From Gammaproteobacteria bacterium (GTDB lineage: Bacteria; Pseudomonadota; Gammaproteobacteria; JAJPIJ01), in NCBI GenBank assembly GCA_022071965.1, contig JAJVIQ010000003.1, positions 124,001 to 188,000 of the forward strand: a stretch of 64,000 nt of DNA, read 5' to 3'. The first letter of the stretch is position 1, and each line of letters opens with the position of its first letter. The notes beneath the pieces are model-generated. The model did not search any database, was not told the origin of the DNA, and saw only the letters and a program-made list of their open reading frames with translations. Position numbers and translations under genes: made by a program. Below are positions 8,078-16,091 of this stretch, one piece after another.

Positions 8078-8827
8078 ATGACTACCGACCAGCGTTTCTG
8101 TTGGACGTCCGCCGTGCGCAGCCACGTCGGCATGGTTCGCCGCATCAACGAGGATTCGGTACTCGACAGGAAGGATGCCGGGCTGTGGGTAATCGCCGAC
8201 GGCATGGGCGGGCACGCCGCCGGCGACGTCGCGAGCCAGCTCATCGTCGATGCGCTCAGCCGCGTGGAGCCCGCCGAGGCATTGAGCACCTATGTCGATC
8301 GGCTGGAGGACGCGCTGCTGTCCGTGAATTCACGCCTGGTGACGATGTCGGCGCAGACACAGCAGACCAGCGGCAGCACGGTGGTGGCCATGCTCGCGTT
8401 CCGCAACCTGTGCGTGGTCATGTGGGCCGGCGACAGCCGTTGTTATCGGCTGCGCAAGGGCGAACTGCAGCAGCTCACCAGCGATCATTCGCACATCGAG
8501 ATGTACGTCGAGCAGGGCCTCATCACCCGTGACGAGGCGGCCATGCATCCGGCGGGCAATCTCATCACCCGCGCTGTCGGCGCGGCGCCGGAGTTGTGCC
8601 TGGAGATGGACGTGGCCGAGATGGCGGGCGGTGACCGCTATCTCCTCACCTCGGACGGGCTCGACAAGCACCTGTTGCAGCAGGAGATCGCGCAGGCGCT
8701 GGCCAGCGGCATCCCTGAAGACACAGCGCAGCGGCTCATCGACATGACACTGGCCCGTGGTGCCACCGACAACGTCTCGGTGGCGGTCGTCGACGTCCAG
8801 CGTACGCCCGCACAGACCCGCCACTGA
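8078..8827 (+). CDS. PP2C-family protein serine/threonine phosphatase
   Basis: This 249-residue cytoplasmic protein shows the ordered PP2C motifs: VGMVRRINEDSV, VIADGMGGHAAGD, SGSTVVAML, WAGDSRCY, NLITRAVG, LLTSDGL and ATDNVSVAVV. The aspartates that hold the two metal ions are all present, so it should be an active Mn/Mg-dependent phosphoprotein phosphatase of the bacterial Stp/PrpC type. It lies 23 bases after the cyclase-FHA gene and 30 bases before a Ser/Thr kinase, the classic arrangement of opposing enzymes. A GTG nine codons upstream, overlapping the cyclase stop, is an alternative start; the ATG at 8078 fits the family length better. Confidence 0.9.
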   Translation: MTTDQRFCWTSAVRSHVGMVRRINEDSVLDRKDAGLWVIADGMGGHAAGDVASQLIVDALSRVEPAEALSTYVDRLEDALLSVNSRLVTMSAQTQQTSGSTVVAMLAFRNLCVVMWAGDSRCYRLRKGELQQLTSDHSHIEMYVEQGLITRDEAAMHPAGNLITRAVGAAPELCLEMDVAEMAGGDRYLLTSDGLDKHLLQQEIAQALASGIPEDTAQRLIDMTLARGATDNVSVAVVDVQRTPAQTRH

Positions 8828-8857
8828 ACCGCCTTCCCACGCGCGGAGCCCCCCGAG

Positions 8858-10246
8858 TTGGCCAGCTTCTCCGACGCACTGCAGGCGCTGGCGCAGGGCC
8901 AGCTGAAGGCCGAAGTGCTGCTGACCCACATGGAGAGGGCGCTGACGCGCGATCCGCGGGTGATTGATTCAGTGCTCGCCCACCTGGCCAAGGCCTATGA
9001 ATGCGGCCTCATCGAGGCGCAGACCGCCGCCAAGCTGAAGGCGCACGCACTGCGAACGGTACGCGCACTGCAGGCGCATGGCGGCGAGCCCGCCGGGCAT
9101 TCGATCGTCGACGCCAGCCGTGCGGCCGCCGCCAGCCTCGGAGACGAGAATGCCACGGTGCTGCCGTTCGCCCCTGCCTCCGGGCACGCCGAAATCGGCG
9201 AGATCGACATCGACCTGACACAGATCGCCGCGGACGCGGCCTGCGACGCCGCGTCCGCGCACGCGTCCGTCGCCGTCGGCGCCGTCCTCAAGGAGCGCTT
9301 TCTGCTCGAGGAGATACTGGGCGTGGGCGGCATGGGAACGGTGTACAAGGGCCGCGACCTGCTGAAGGTCGAGGCCCGCGACAAGAACCCCCACGTGGCG
9401 CTGAAGGTGCTGAACGAGGCGTTCAAGAAGCACCCCGATGCGTTCATCGCCCTGCAGCGCGAGGCGAGCCGGCAGCAGAAGCTCGCCCATCCCAACATCG
9501 CGACCGTGTACGATTTCGACCGCAGCGAGGGCACGATCTTCCTGACCATGGAATACCTCGACGGTCAGCCGCTGAACAGCTACCTGCGGCGGCAGGTCCG
9601 GCCGCGTGGCGGTCTGCCGTTCGCGGAGGCCTTCCCGATCATCCGCGGCCTCGGCCAGGCGTTGGCCTATGCCCACGAGCACGATATCGTGCACTCCGAC
9701 TTCAAACCGGCCAATTGCCTTCTCACTACCACGGGCGCCGTCAAGGTGCTGGATTTCGGTATCGCGCGCGTGATCCAGGGTCAGGACGACAGCGAAAGGA
9801 CCCTTTTCGACCCCAGCAGTCTGGGCGCGCTGACGCCCGCGTACGCCAGCCCGGAGATGCTGAGCGGCGAGGAGCCCGACCCCCGCGACGACATCTATGC
9901 ACTCGCGTGCGTGGCCTACGAGTTGCTCTCGGGCAGGCACCCCTACGACCGCAAGTCGGCAATCCATGCACGCGAACACGCGCTCGTGCCGCCGGCCATT
10001 TCCGGCCTGGGTCGCGGCCGGATGCGCGCGCTCAAACGTGCGCTGGCGCTCCGGCGCCCGGAACGCACCCCTACGGTTGCCGCCTTCCTCGACGAACTGC
10101 AGGATTGCCGGCGCATGACGCCGACGGCCTGGTTCGCCATCGGGATCGTCGCGGCCCTGCTCCTGCTCGCGGCTGCCGTGATCGTGCTGCGGCAGGCGCC
10201 AGCCGATGTTGCAGCGCGGCCTGCGGTTCACGGGGCGGCGGGATGA
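8858..10246 (+). CDS. Membrane-anchored serine/threonine protein kinase
   Basis: The product (462 residues, TTG start) has an unassigned helical N-terminal region (about 1-140), a protein kinase domain (about 145-420) and one membrane helix near 430-450 with a short periplasmic tail. Kinase landmarks are the glycine loop GVGGMGTVYKG, ATP-binding Lys183 (VALKVL), catalytic Asp281 in HSDFKPAN, and LDFGIAR. The HRD arginine is replaced by serine, so activation may not need activation-loop phosphorylation; all residues for catalysis remain. It follows the PP2C phosphatase by 30 bases. There are no PASTA repeats, which makes a peptidoglycan sensor of the PknB type unlikely. Confidence 0.86.
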   Translation: MASFSDALQALAQGQLKAEVLLTHMERALTRDPRVIDSVLAHLAKAYECGLIEAQTAAKLKAHALRTVRALQAHGGEPAGHSIVDASRAAAASLGDENATVLPFAPASGHAEIGEIDIDLTQIAADAACDAASAHASVAVGAVLKERFLLEEILGVGGMGTVYKGRDLLKVEARDKNPHVALKVLNEAFKKHPDAFIALQREASRQQKLAHPNIATVYDFDRSEGTIFLTMEYLDGQPLNSYLRRQVRPRGGLPFAEAFPIIRGLGQALAYAHEHDIVHSDFKPANCLLTTTGAVKVLDFGIARVIQGQDDSERTLFDPSSLGALTPAYASPEMLSGEEPDPRDDIYALACVAYELLSGRHPYDRKSAIHAREHALVPPAISGLGRGRMRALKRALALRRPERTPTVAAFLDELQDCRRMTPTAWFAIGIVAALLLLAAAVIVLRQAPADVAARPAVHGAAG

Positions 10247-10378
10247 GCAGTACTTCACTCGGAATCCCCGCGACGCGCACCGGCCACGTGATGCGCGGTG
10301 CCCATTGTTACTGTAAATTGGCAGCGTTATCGCGCATCGCTTTATGACGCACATCACGTGCCCACAAGAAGAATCGCC

Positions 10379-10702
10379 GTGACCAACGAGACGAGCCCGT
10401 CCGCCACCAGCCTGCGCCAACTCTCGCGCGACTTCTCCGACGGCAAGATGACGCTCGCAGAGTACCGCAGCGCCCGGGGACGACTGCTCGACGACATCGC
10501 CAGCGGCGCCACACCGCTGTATCCCTATCAGCCGCCGTTGCCGTCGCTGGCTGCCCAGGTGGCGGCCAGGGCCGAGGCCGACCTGTCCGCAACCGAACCC
10601 ACGCTGCAGCTCAACCGGCCGTCACGGCTGCGCGGAATGTGGGTGGTCATCGTGGTCATCGCCCTGTTCATCTTCGCGGTGCTCGCCGGCATCCTGCGCT
10701 GA
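10379..10702 (+). CDS. Small single-pass membrane protein, unknown
   Basis: A 107-residue protein is read from GTG with AAGAAG eight bases upstream; an upstream GTG at 10298 would add 27 residues but has no ribosome site. Residues 5-45 form a charged segment with FSDGKMTLAEYRSARGRLL, similar in style to short SHOCT-like oligomerisation motifs, and residues 80-105 form one membrane helix ending at the C terminus. The stop codon overlaps the start of the EAL gene (TGATG), tying it to the signalling cassette. I do not recognise the family; a tail-anchored adaptor for the kinase or EAL protein is one possibility. Confidence 0.7.
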   Translation: MTNETSPSATSLRQLSRDFSDGKMTLAEYRSARGRLLDDIASGATPLYPYQPPLPSLAAQVAARAEADLSATEPTLQLNRPSRLRGMWVVIVVIALFIFAVLAGILR

Positions 10703-11355
10703 TGGCCGGCGAAGTGACGGTAGGCCGGCAGCCGATTTTCAACCGCGAGCGCAGGCTGGTCGCCTACGAACTGCTGTTTCGCCAGGACTCCCGCGCCCCG
10801 AGCGCCGATGTCCGTGACGGGGATGTCGCCACCACGCGCGTCATCGAGAACACGCTATACGAGATCGGATTCCGCAACCTCGTCGGCAACAAGCCCGCCT
10901 TCATCAACCTGACGCGCAGCTTCCTGATCAGCGCCACCGAACTTCGGCTGCGCAAGGACGAGGTGGTCCTGGAGATCCTCGAGGACGTCGACGTCGACGA
11001 TGCGCTGCTCAGCCGTCTGCGCGAGCTCTCGGCGGCCGGCTATACCATCGCGCTGGACGATTTCATCTACGACCCCCGCCACGCGCCCCTCATCGAGATC
11101 GCCGACATCGTCAAGGTCGACCTGAGCCTGGTACCCCGCGCCTCGCTCGCCGAACACGTGCAGAACCTGCGCAGCCACAGGGTGAAACTGCTCGCCGAGA
11201 AGATCGAGACACGCGAGCAACTCGAGCACTGCCGGGGGCTAGGCTTCGATCTCTACCAGGGCTACCTGCTCGCCGCGCCGGACATCGTCACCCTCGGTAC
11301 GGCGAGGCCGGAGTTCGGCGGCGAACCCGACCCCGGGGCACGGCGGCGCAGGTAG
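10702..11355 (+). CDS. EAL-domain protein (YuxH-like) lacking the HDOD half
   Basis: The 217-residue product corresponds to the N-terminal EAL half of YuxH/CdgJ-type proteins: VGRQPIFNRERRLVAYELLFR at the start (the EAL motif reads ELL), FINLTRSF, VLEILEDV, ALDDFIYDP, VKVDLS, AEKIET and GFDLYQGYLLA. In these proteins an HDOD domain normally follows; here the chain ends about 20 residues after the EAL fold, in a basic tail. Because the DDF pair is partly kept but other metal ligands are altered as in its relatives, it is more likely a c-di-GMP or protein-binding module than a phosphodiesterase. It is coupled to the preceding membrane protein by a one-base stop/start overlap. Confidence 0.78.
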   Translation: MAGEVTVGRQPIFNRERRLVAYELLFRQDSRAPSADVRDGDVATTRVIENTLYEIGFRNLVGNKPAFINLTRSFLISATELRLRKDEVVLEILEDVDVDDALLSRLRELSAAGYTIALDDFIYDPRHAPLIEIADIVKVDLSLVPRASLAEHVQNLRSHRVKLLAEKIETREQLEHCRGLGFDLYQGYLLAAPDIVTLGTARPEFGGEPDPGARRRR

Positions 11356-11397
11356 AATGCGCCCAGGCGCGATCCGCGCGTGGACGGGGGACAGAGG

Positions 11398-12105
11398 GTG
11401 GGCGCGATCAACATCGACGAAGACGAGGTCGGCAAGTTCGACCGGATCGCCGCCCGCTGGTGGGACACCGACGGCCCGTTCCGGCCGCTGCACGATCTGA
11501 ACCCGGTGCGCCTGGCGTTCATCGAGCGCTGCTCGGCGCTGGCTGGCCGCCACGCCATCGACGTGGGCTGCGGCGGCGGTGTGCTTGCCGAGGCGATGGC
11601 CCGGGCGGGCGCGCGGGTCATCGGGATCGACGCCTCGGCCGCCGCGATCGAGATCGCCAGGCTGCACGCGCAGCAGGCCGGCTTGAGCATCGACTACCGT
11701 TGCGCGAGCGCCGAGCAGGCCGCCGGGAAACTGGCCGGCAGCGGCGATGTCGTAGCCTGCATGGAACTATTGGAACACGTGCCCGATCCGCCGGCGCTGC
11801 TGCGCTCCATCGCGAGCCTGCTCAGGCCCGGCGGCAGCGCGATACTCTCGACCGTCAATCGCACCGCCGTGGCCTATGCGCTCGGGGTGATCGCGGCGGA
11901 ATACCTGTTGCGGATCCTGCCCCGCGGGACGCACGACTATCGCCGCTTCATCCGCCCGTCGGAGCTCGGGCGATGGGCGCGCCAGGCCGGTCTGGAGGTC
12001 GTGGCGGTCAGCGGCATGGCCTACAACCCGCTCACCCGCTCGGCGCGCCTGACGGGGTCGGTGTCCGTCAATTATCTGATGCACTGCCGCCGCCCCATCG
12101 CCTGA
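11398..12105 (+). CDS. ubiG: Bifunctional 2-polyprenyl-6-hydroxyphenol methylase / 3-demethylubiquinol O-methyltransferase
   Basis: The 235-residue protein carries the UbiG pattern: KFDRIAARWWDTDGPFRPLH near the N terminus, the SAM-binding IDVGCGGGVLAEAMA, CMELLEHVPDP, STVNRT and the membrane-contacting ILPRGTHDYRRFI. It performs both O-methylations of ubiquinone biosynthesis at the inner membrane. The GTG start at 11398 has GGGGGA seven bases upstream; another GTG at 11380 is possible. It is followed one base later by a HAD phosphatase, the same order as ubiG-mupP in pseudomonads. A TAGAAT hexamer at 11353-11358 may be its -10 element. Confidence 0.92.
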   Translation: MGAINIDEDEVGKFDRIAARWWDTDGPFRPLHDLNPVRLAFIERCSALAGRHAIDVGCGGGVLAEAMARAGARVIGIDASAAAIEIARLHAQQAGLSIDYRCASAEQAAGKLAGSGDVVACMELLEHVPDPPALLRSIASLLRPGGSAILSTVNRTAVAYALGVIAAEYLLRILPRGTHDYRRFIRPSELGRWARQAGLEVVAVSGMAYNPLTRSARLTGSVSVNYLMHCRRPIA

Positions 12106-12106
12106 C

Positions 12107-12769
12107 ATGCATCGCCGCTACTCGAGCGTGCTGTTCGACCTCGACGGCACGCTGCTCGACACCGCGCCGGACCTCGCCTATGCGCTGAATCGCGTGCGCG
12201 CCGAGGAGGGTCTCGATGCATTGCCCTGCGAGCATGTGCGGCCGCAGGTCTCCAACGGGGCACGCGCGCTGGTGCTGCTCGGCTTCGGCGGCGACGAGCG
12301 CCACCCGCGCTTCGAGGTGCGCCGGCAGCGTCTGCTCGCCGTGTACCGGGACAACCTCTGTCGCGAGACGCGACTCTTCGCGGGCATGGAGCTGGTGCTG
12401 TCCACGATCGAAGGCAGCGGCAGACGCTGGGGCGTGGTCACCAACAAACCCGGCTGGCTGACCGAGCCGCTGTTGGACGCGCTCGGACTGTTCGACCGGG
12501 CCGCGTGCGTCGTCAGCGGCGACACCGTCACGCGCCGCAAGCCGCATCCCGACCCGCTGCTGCACGCGGCGCAGCTTGCAGCCACCGCACCGGCGGATTG
12601 CGTGTACGTCGGGGATGCGCGGTGCGATGCCGAGGCGGCACGTGCCGCGGGCATGGGCATGCTCGCAGCGGCCTTTGGATACATCGATGCCACGGAGGAC
12701 CCCGCCCGGTGGGGCGCCGACGCGGTCATCGTCTCGCCGACGCAGATCCTCGAGTGGATTGAGACCTGA
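12107..12769 (+). CDS. mupP: HAD phosphatase, probably N-acetylmuramic acid 6-phosphate phosphatase
   Basis: The 220-residue protein has the HAD nucleophile motif FDLDGTLLDT (Asp11 and Asp13), the Thr/Lys motifs VVTNKP and KPHPDP, and the final acidic motif VGDARCD. Sequence alone fits phosphoglycolate phosphatases (Gph) and MupP equally; the neighbourhood decides, since in Pseudomonas mupP lies next to ubiG. MupP removes the phosphate from MurNAc 6-phosphate in the peptidoglycan recycling route that bypasses de novo UDP-MurNAc synthesis. No amgK or murU gene is in the window, so the assignment to MupP remains likely rather than certain. The start is one base after the ubiG stop. Confidence 0.78.
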   Translation: MHRRYSSVLFDLDGTLLDTAPDLAYALNRVRAEEGLDALPCEHVRPQVSNGARALVLLGFGGDERHPRFEVRRQRLLAVYRDNLCRETRLFAGMELVLSTIEGSGRRWGVVTNKPGWLTEPLLDALGLFDRAACVVSGDTVTRRKPHPDPLLHAAQLAATAPADCVYVGDARCDAEAARAAGMGMLAAAFGYIDATEDPARWGADAVIVSPTQILEWIET

Positions 12770-12774
12770 ACGCG

Positions 12775-13644
12775 ATGGACGGCGATCTGGCCATCGCCGA
12801 GTGCCGCCAGCGGGTCGCCAGCGCCGGATCCGATCTCTACTACGCCGCACTGTTTCTCACCGGGGAGGAGAAGTCCCGACTGTTCAGCGTGCATGCGCTG
12901 GCGGCAGAGCTGGGCGACATACCGCGCGTGGCTACCGACCCGGGCGTCGCCCGGCTGAAGCTCGCATGGTGGCGCGAGGAGATCGCGCGGCTGGCCGGCG
13001 GCCGACCGCAGCATCCGGTCGCGATCGCGGTTGCCGCGAGCGGCGCGATCGACCGCATCGACGTGACGAGCGTGCTCGCGATGGCAGGCGTCTGCGAGAC
13101 GTGGCTGGATCCTCCGGACCTGCCGGACATGGATGCGGTCCTCGCCGCCCACGCGCGGTTCGAGGGGCTGCTTTGGCGGGAATCGGCGCGAATGCTGGGG
13201 GTCGATGGAACCGAAGCGCTCGCCTGCATCGGCAGGCTGGGCGGCGCCGTCGGCGTCATCCACACGCTGCAAGGACTTGGCGCGACCCGGTCACGCGGTC
13301 TCGCGCGCCTGCCGGAGGACCTGCTGCGGGCGCGGGGGCTGGCCGCCGGGGCGATACGGCGCGGCCAGCACGACGCGGCGATCGCCGCCGTCGCCGCGGA
13401 TATGGCCGGCGCCGTCCGTGCGGCCATGAGCGAAGCGCTCGCCGCGCTCGGGACTCCCCAGCGCGGCCGGCTGCTGCCATTGCTGATCCTGGCGGACGTC
13501 GCCGGGAAGACCCTGGAGGAATTGCAGGCGGAAGGCTTCCGCCTGCTCGAACGGCGCGTGGAACTGACGCCGCTGCGCAAACTGTGGATCGCAGTCGCGA
13601 CGCGGCGCCGGGAGCGGCGCCTGACCCATCGCACCCGGGGCTAA
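12775..13644 (+). CDS. Squalene/phytoene synthase homologue without the metal-binding aspartates (NDUFAF6-like)
   Basis: The 289-residue protein has the fold signature of trans-isoprenyl head-to-head synthases: SRLFSVHALAAEL, LKLAWWREEI, a central GRLGGAVGVIHTLQGL and the LPEDLL segment. Both Asp-rich motifs that hold magnesium in active synthases are gone: the first reads ALAAELGDI and the second LQGLGATRSRG. It is thus unlikely to condense prenyl diphosphates. The same loss is seen in the mitochondrial complex I assembly factor NDUFAF6, and related proteins occur widely in proteobacteria. It begins six bases after mupP and is probably co-transcribed with ubiG-mupP. A prenyl-binding or assembly role is inference. 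Confidence 0.78.
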   Translation: MDGDLAIAECRQRVASAGSDLYYAALFLTGEEKSRLFSVHALAAELGDIPRVATDPGVARLKLAWWREEIARLAGGRPQHPVAIAVAASGAIDRIDVTSVLAMAGVCETWLDPPDLPDMDAVLAAHARFEGLLWRESARMLGVDGTEALACIGRLGGAVGVIHTLQGLGATRSRGLARLPEDLLRARGLAAGAIRRGQHDAAIAAVAADMAGAVRAAMSEALAALGTPQRGRLLPLLILADVAGKTLEELQAEGFRLLERRVELTPLRKLWIAVATRRRERRLTHRTRG

Positions 13645-14246
13645 TGGCCCGGGCCGCGCGCTCCCCCGCGGGGCGAAGTCCGCGGTCCGCCGCGCATGCC
13701 GTCGCCCGCGGCGGCATCCGCGCCCGCCGGCACCGATCGCCCGGGCTGGCGCAGCCGGACGCGCAGTCTGCGAAAGGGCTCGGGCTCGACATTGTCCCGC
13801 AGCAACACGATGTCGTGCCGACGCCCGCTCGCGCTGCGCACGCCGAAGACGGTCAACCACGGCTCGGCCAGGCTCACGTACCACAGCTCCGCGGACTCCT
13901 GTCCGGCCGCGGTCATCACCTCGAAGCGGCCGTCGGTGCGCAACACGAGCTCGTGCACACGGTCGCTGTCGTTGCCGAAGTGACGAGCCAGTCCGGCGGC
14001 GGCGCTGATCATCACGACGATTGCCAGACCCGTGGCCGCCCACCATGGACCGTCCACGAGCAGCACCGCCGCCGCGGCCCCGAGATGGGCCGGGAGCAGT
14101 GCAAACCGCAGGGATCGCGAGCGGCCGACGCGGAGTCTCACGACGCCGGGATGGGAGGGATGGGCATCCTGCACGGGTCCGGTCCATTGCGCAGTTCCGT
14201 CTGCGAGCCCGCAGTCTATCGCGGGCGGCGGTGCGCTATCTACCAA
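13641..14246 (-). CDS. YgfX (CptA)-family membrane protein
   Basis: The core resembles YgfX: a basic segment (VRLRVGRSRSLRF), two close membrane helices with a short turn (about residues 48-85), then a cytoplasmic beta-rich part with SLAEPWLTVFGV and EPFRRLRVRL near the end. In E. coli YgfX is encoded with SdhE and has been described both as a toxin acting on cell division and as an SdhE partner at the membrane. Here it sits instead at the end of the pga operon, its TTG start overlapping the pgaD stop by 11 bases. The first 35 residues have no counterpart, so a GTG at 14174 or 14141 may be the real start. A Pro/Gly/Arg-rich tail is also unusual. It converges with the preceding gene with a 4-base overlap. 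Confidence 0.65.
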   Translation of the reverse strand: MVDSAPPPAIDCGLADGTAQWTGPVQDAHPSHPGVVRLRVGRSRSLRFALLPAHLGAAAAVLLVDGPWWAATGLAIVVMISAAAGLARHFGNDSDRVHELVLRTDGRFEVMTAAGQESAELWYVSLAEPWLTVFGVRSASGRRHDIVLLRDNVEPEPFRRLRVRLRQPGRSVPAGADAAAGDGMRGGPRTSPRGGARGPGH

Positions 14247-14814
14247 TGCCCTGCCGCCAGCGCGCGTAGGAGGCGGAGCTGCCCGGCCCCGGCCCGCGCG
14301 TGAGATTCGGGGCGGCGCCTCTTCGCCGCGGCCACCTGTGCGCGGCGCCCGCGGGCCGCGGCCGACCGCGCAGGACCACCGGACGCATCGCGACGATATT
14401 GCCGTCCTCGTCGTGCGACATCTCGCAGATGCGCAGCGACTGCAGCTGCTCGACCGCCGCGAGATCGACGCGGAAATGCGCCGCCAGCATCGTGCCCGTC
14501 ACCTCCGGGGCGCTGCCGAGACGGCGCGTGCGCCGGAAGCGCAGATAGTTCGTCACCGCCCAGCCGAGGTACACCGCGACCATGACGCCGATCACGATCC
14601 CGTACTGACGCAGGTCGATCGCCAGCTGGCGCAGGCCACCGCGCTCGATGATGTGATGACGGAAGAGGTGCACGCCGGTCAGCCACGCCATCACGCTGAT
14701 GAAGGGGATCCACAGATACAGATAGACCACCCACAGCAGCAGGGTGAGCGAGCCGAACCCGTACTTCTGGGTCATCGACTGCAGATCCGGTCTGTCGATG
14801 ATGAAGCGACTCAC
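14236..14814 (-). CDS. pgaD: Poly-N-acetylglucosamine synthesis protein PgaD
   Basis: The 192-residue protein has two membrane helices (about 20-45 and 70-95) connected by a short segment, the PgaD topology; both helices are flanked by residues typical of the family (FGSLTLLLWVVYLYLW, YLGWAVTNYLRFRR). PgaD binds PgaC and, in E. coli, the pair is activated by c-di-GMP. The start is GTG overlapping the pgaC stop (GTGA). About 50 residues of Arg/Pro/Ala-rich sequence follow the normal end, making it longer than the E. coli protein of about 137 residues. Confidence 0.82.
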   Translation of the reverse strand: MSRFIIDRPDLQSMTQKYGFGSLTLLLWVVYLYLWIPFISVMAWLTGVHLFRHHIIERGGLRQLAIDLRQYGIVIGVMVAVYLGWAVTNYLRFRRTRRLGSAPEVTGTMLAAHFRVDLAAVEQLQSLRICEMSHDEDGNIVAMRPVVLRGRPRPAGAAHRWPRRRGAAPNLTRGPGPGSSASYARWRQGIGR

Positions 14815-16091
14815 CGTGCATGCACCCCGTCGGCCGGTTGCACGCCGCGGTCCGGACTGACCCAGCGCGCGCGCGCCGAACGTCCGCGCATCAACACCCC
14901 GGGCAGGGCGATCACATTGGTGCCGACGTTGAGCAGCCAGTATGCCAGCGGATACCAGATCACCCAGAAGTAGTAGCGGCCGATGCCCCGCTCGTAGCGG
15001 CTGTCGATGACCAGGCTGATCGCGAACTGCAGCAGGCAGGTGACGCCGAGTATGACGCCGGTCCAGCCCGGCAGCAGCGCGGGCACCGCCAGCCCGGCGG
15101 GAAGCGGCGCCACCTGCGCCGCCGCCCACAGGACGAACACCACCATCATCACGTACGCCCACACCACGCTGGTCAGGAATTCCAGATAGATTGGCCAGAT
15201 GCGGCGCTTGCGCCAGTGCAGGATGTCGCGCCAGTACTTGCGCAGCACCTCCACCCCGCCGCGCGCCCAGCGCAGCCGCTGCCGCCACAGGCCCTTGAAC
15301 GTCTCCGGCATGAGGATCCAGCACAGCGCCTTGGGCTCGTAGCGGATGTCCCAGTGATCGAGCTGCAGCTTCCAGCTGACGTCGATGTCCTCGGTCACCA
15401 TGTCCACGCTCCAGTAGTCCACGCGGTGCAGCGCGCTCTTGCGGAACGCCGCCATCACGCCCGAGACGGTGAAGATGCGGCCATAGATGCGCTGCGCGCG
15501 CTTGATGAGGCCGATGATGGAGGAGAACTCGCCAACCTGGATGCGGCCGAGCAGCGTCGAGCGATTGCGAATGCGCGGATTGCCGGTCACCGCGCCGACG
15601 CGCGGATACTGCACGAGGTGCCACAGCATCCAGGTGACGGCATGTCGATCGAGCAGTGCGTCGCCGTCGATGCAGACGAGGAACTCGTTCGGCGAGGCCA
15701 TCGCGGCCATGCGCAGCCCCATCGCCTTGCCCTGGTTGCGCGTGAAGTGCAGCACCCGCAGGCGGGGATGGATCCCTGCCATTCGGTTGAGGATCGCGCC
15801 GGTCTGATCGGTACTGCCGTCGTTGACGGCGATGATCTCGAAATCCGGATAATCGAGTTCCAGCAGCTGCCCGATCGTCTCCTCGAGTTGACGGCCCTCG
15901 TTGTGACAGGGAACGATGACGGACACCGGCGGGTAGTACGGAAGTCCTGGCGGGTCATCCGGGCTGTGGCCGCCGGTGCGCTCCCAGCGGAAGTAGTAAT
16001 ACAGCCCGCCTGCCATCCACAGGTAGGCCATGAACAGGGGGTAGTAGAAGGCAAAGGCCAGCAGGCCGTTCGCCAGCGTATCGAATGCCAC
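14811..16091 (-). CDS. pgaC: Poly-beta-1,6-N-acetyl-D-glucosamine synthase
   Basis: This 426-residue family 2 glycosyltransferase has one N-terminal membrane helix region, the cytoplasmic catalytic domain with VIVPCHNE, VNDGSTD, IDGDAL, the TEDID acid/base motif and the QRLRWARGG motif, then three to four membrane helices. It polymerises UDP-GlcNAc into PGA and pushes the chain across the inner membrane together with PgaD. The GTG start has GGAG eight bases upstream. A gap of 175 bases separates it from pgaB, larger than the other joints in the operon, and this gap contains GC-rich inverted stretches that could tune expression. Confidence 0.93.
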   Translation of the reverse strand: MAFDTLANGLLAFAFYYPLFMAYLWMAGGLYYYFRWERTGGHSPDDPPGLPYYPPVSVIVPCHNEGRQLEETIGQLLELDYPDFEIIAVNDGSTDQTGAILNRMAGIHPRLRVLHFTRNQGKAMGLRMAAMASPNEFLVCIDGDALLDRHAVTWMLWHLVQYPRVGAVTGNPRIRNRSTLLGRIQVGEFSSIIGLIKRAQRIYGRIFTVSGVMAAFRKSALHRVDYWSVDMVTEDIDVSWKLQLDHWDIRYEPKALCWILMPETFKGLWRQRLRWARGGVEVLRKYWRDILHWRKRRIWPIYLEFLTSVVWAYVMMVVFVLWAAAQVAPLPAGLAVPALLPGWTGVILGVTCLLQFAISLVIDSRYERGIGRYYFWVIWYPLAYWLLNVGTNVIALPGVLMRGRSARARWVSPDRGVQPADGVHAR

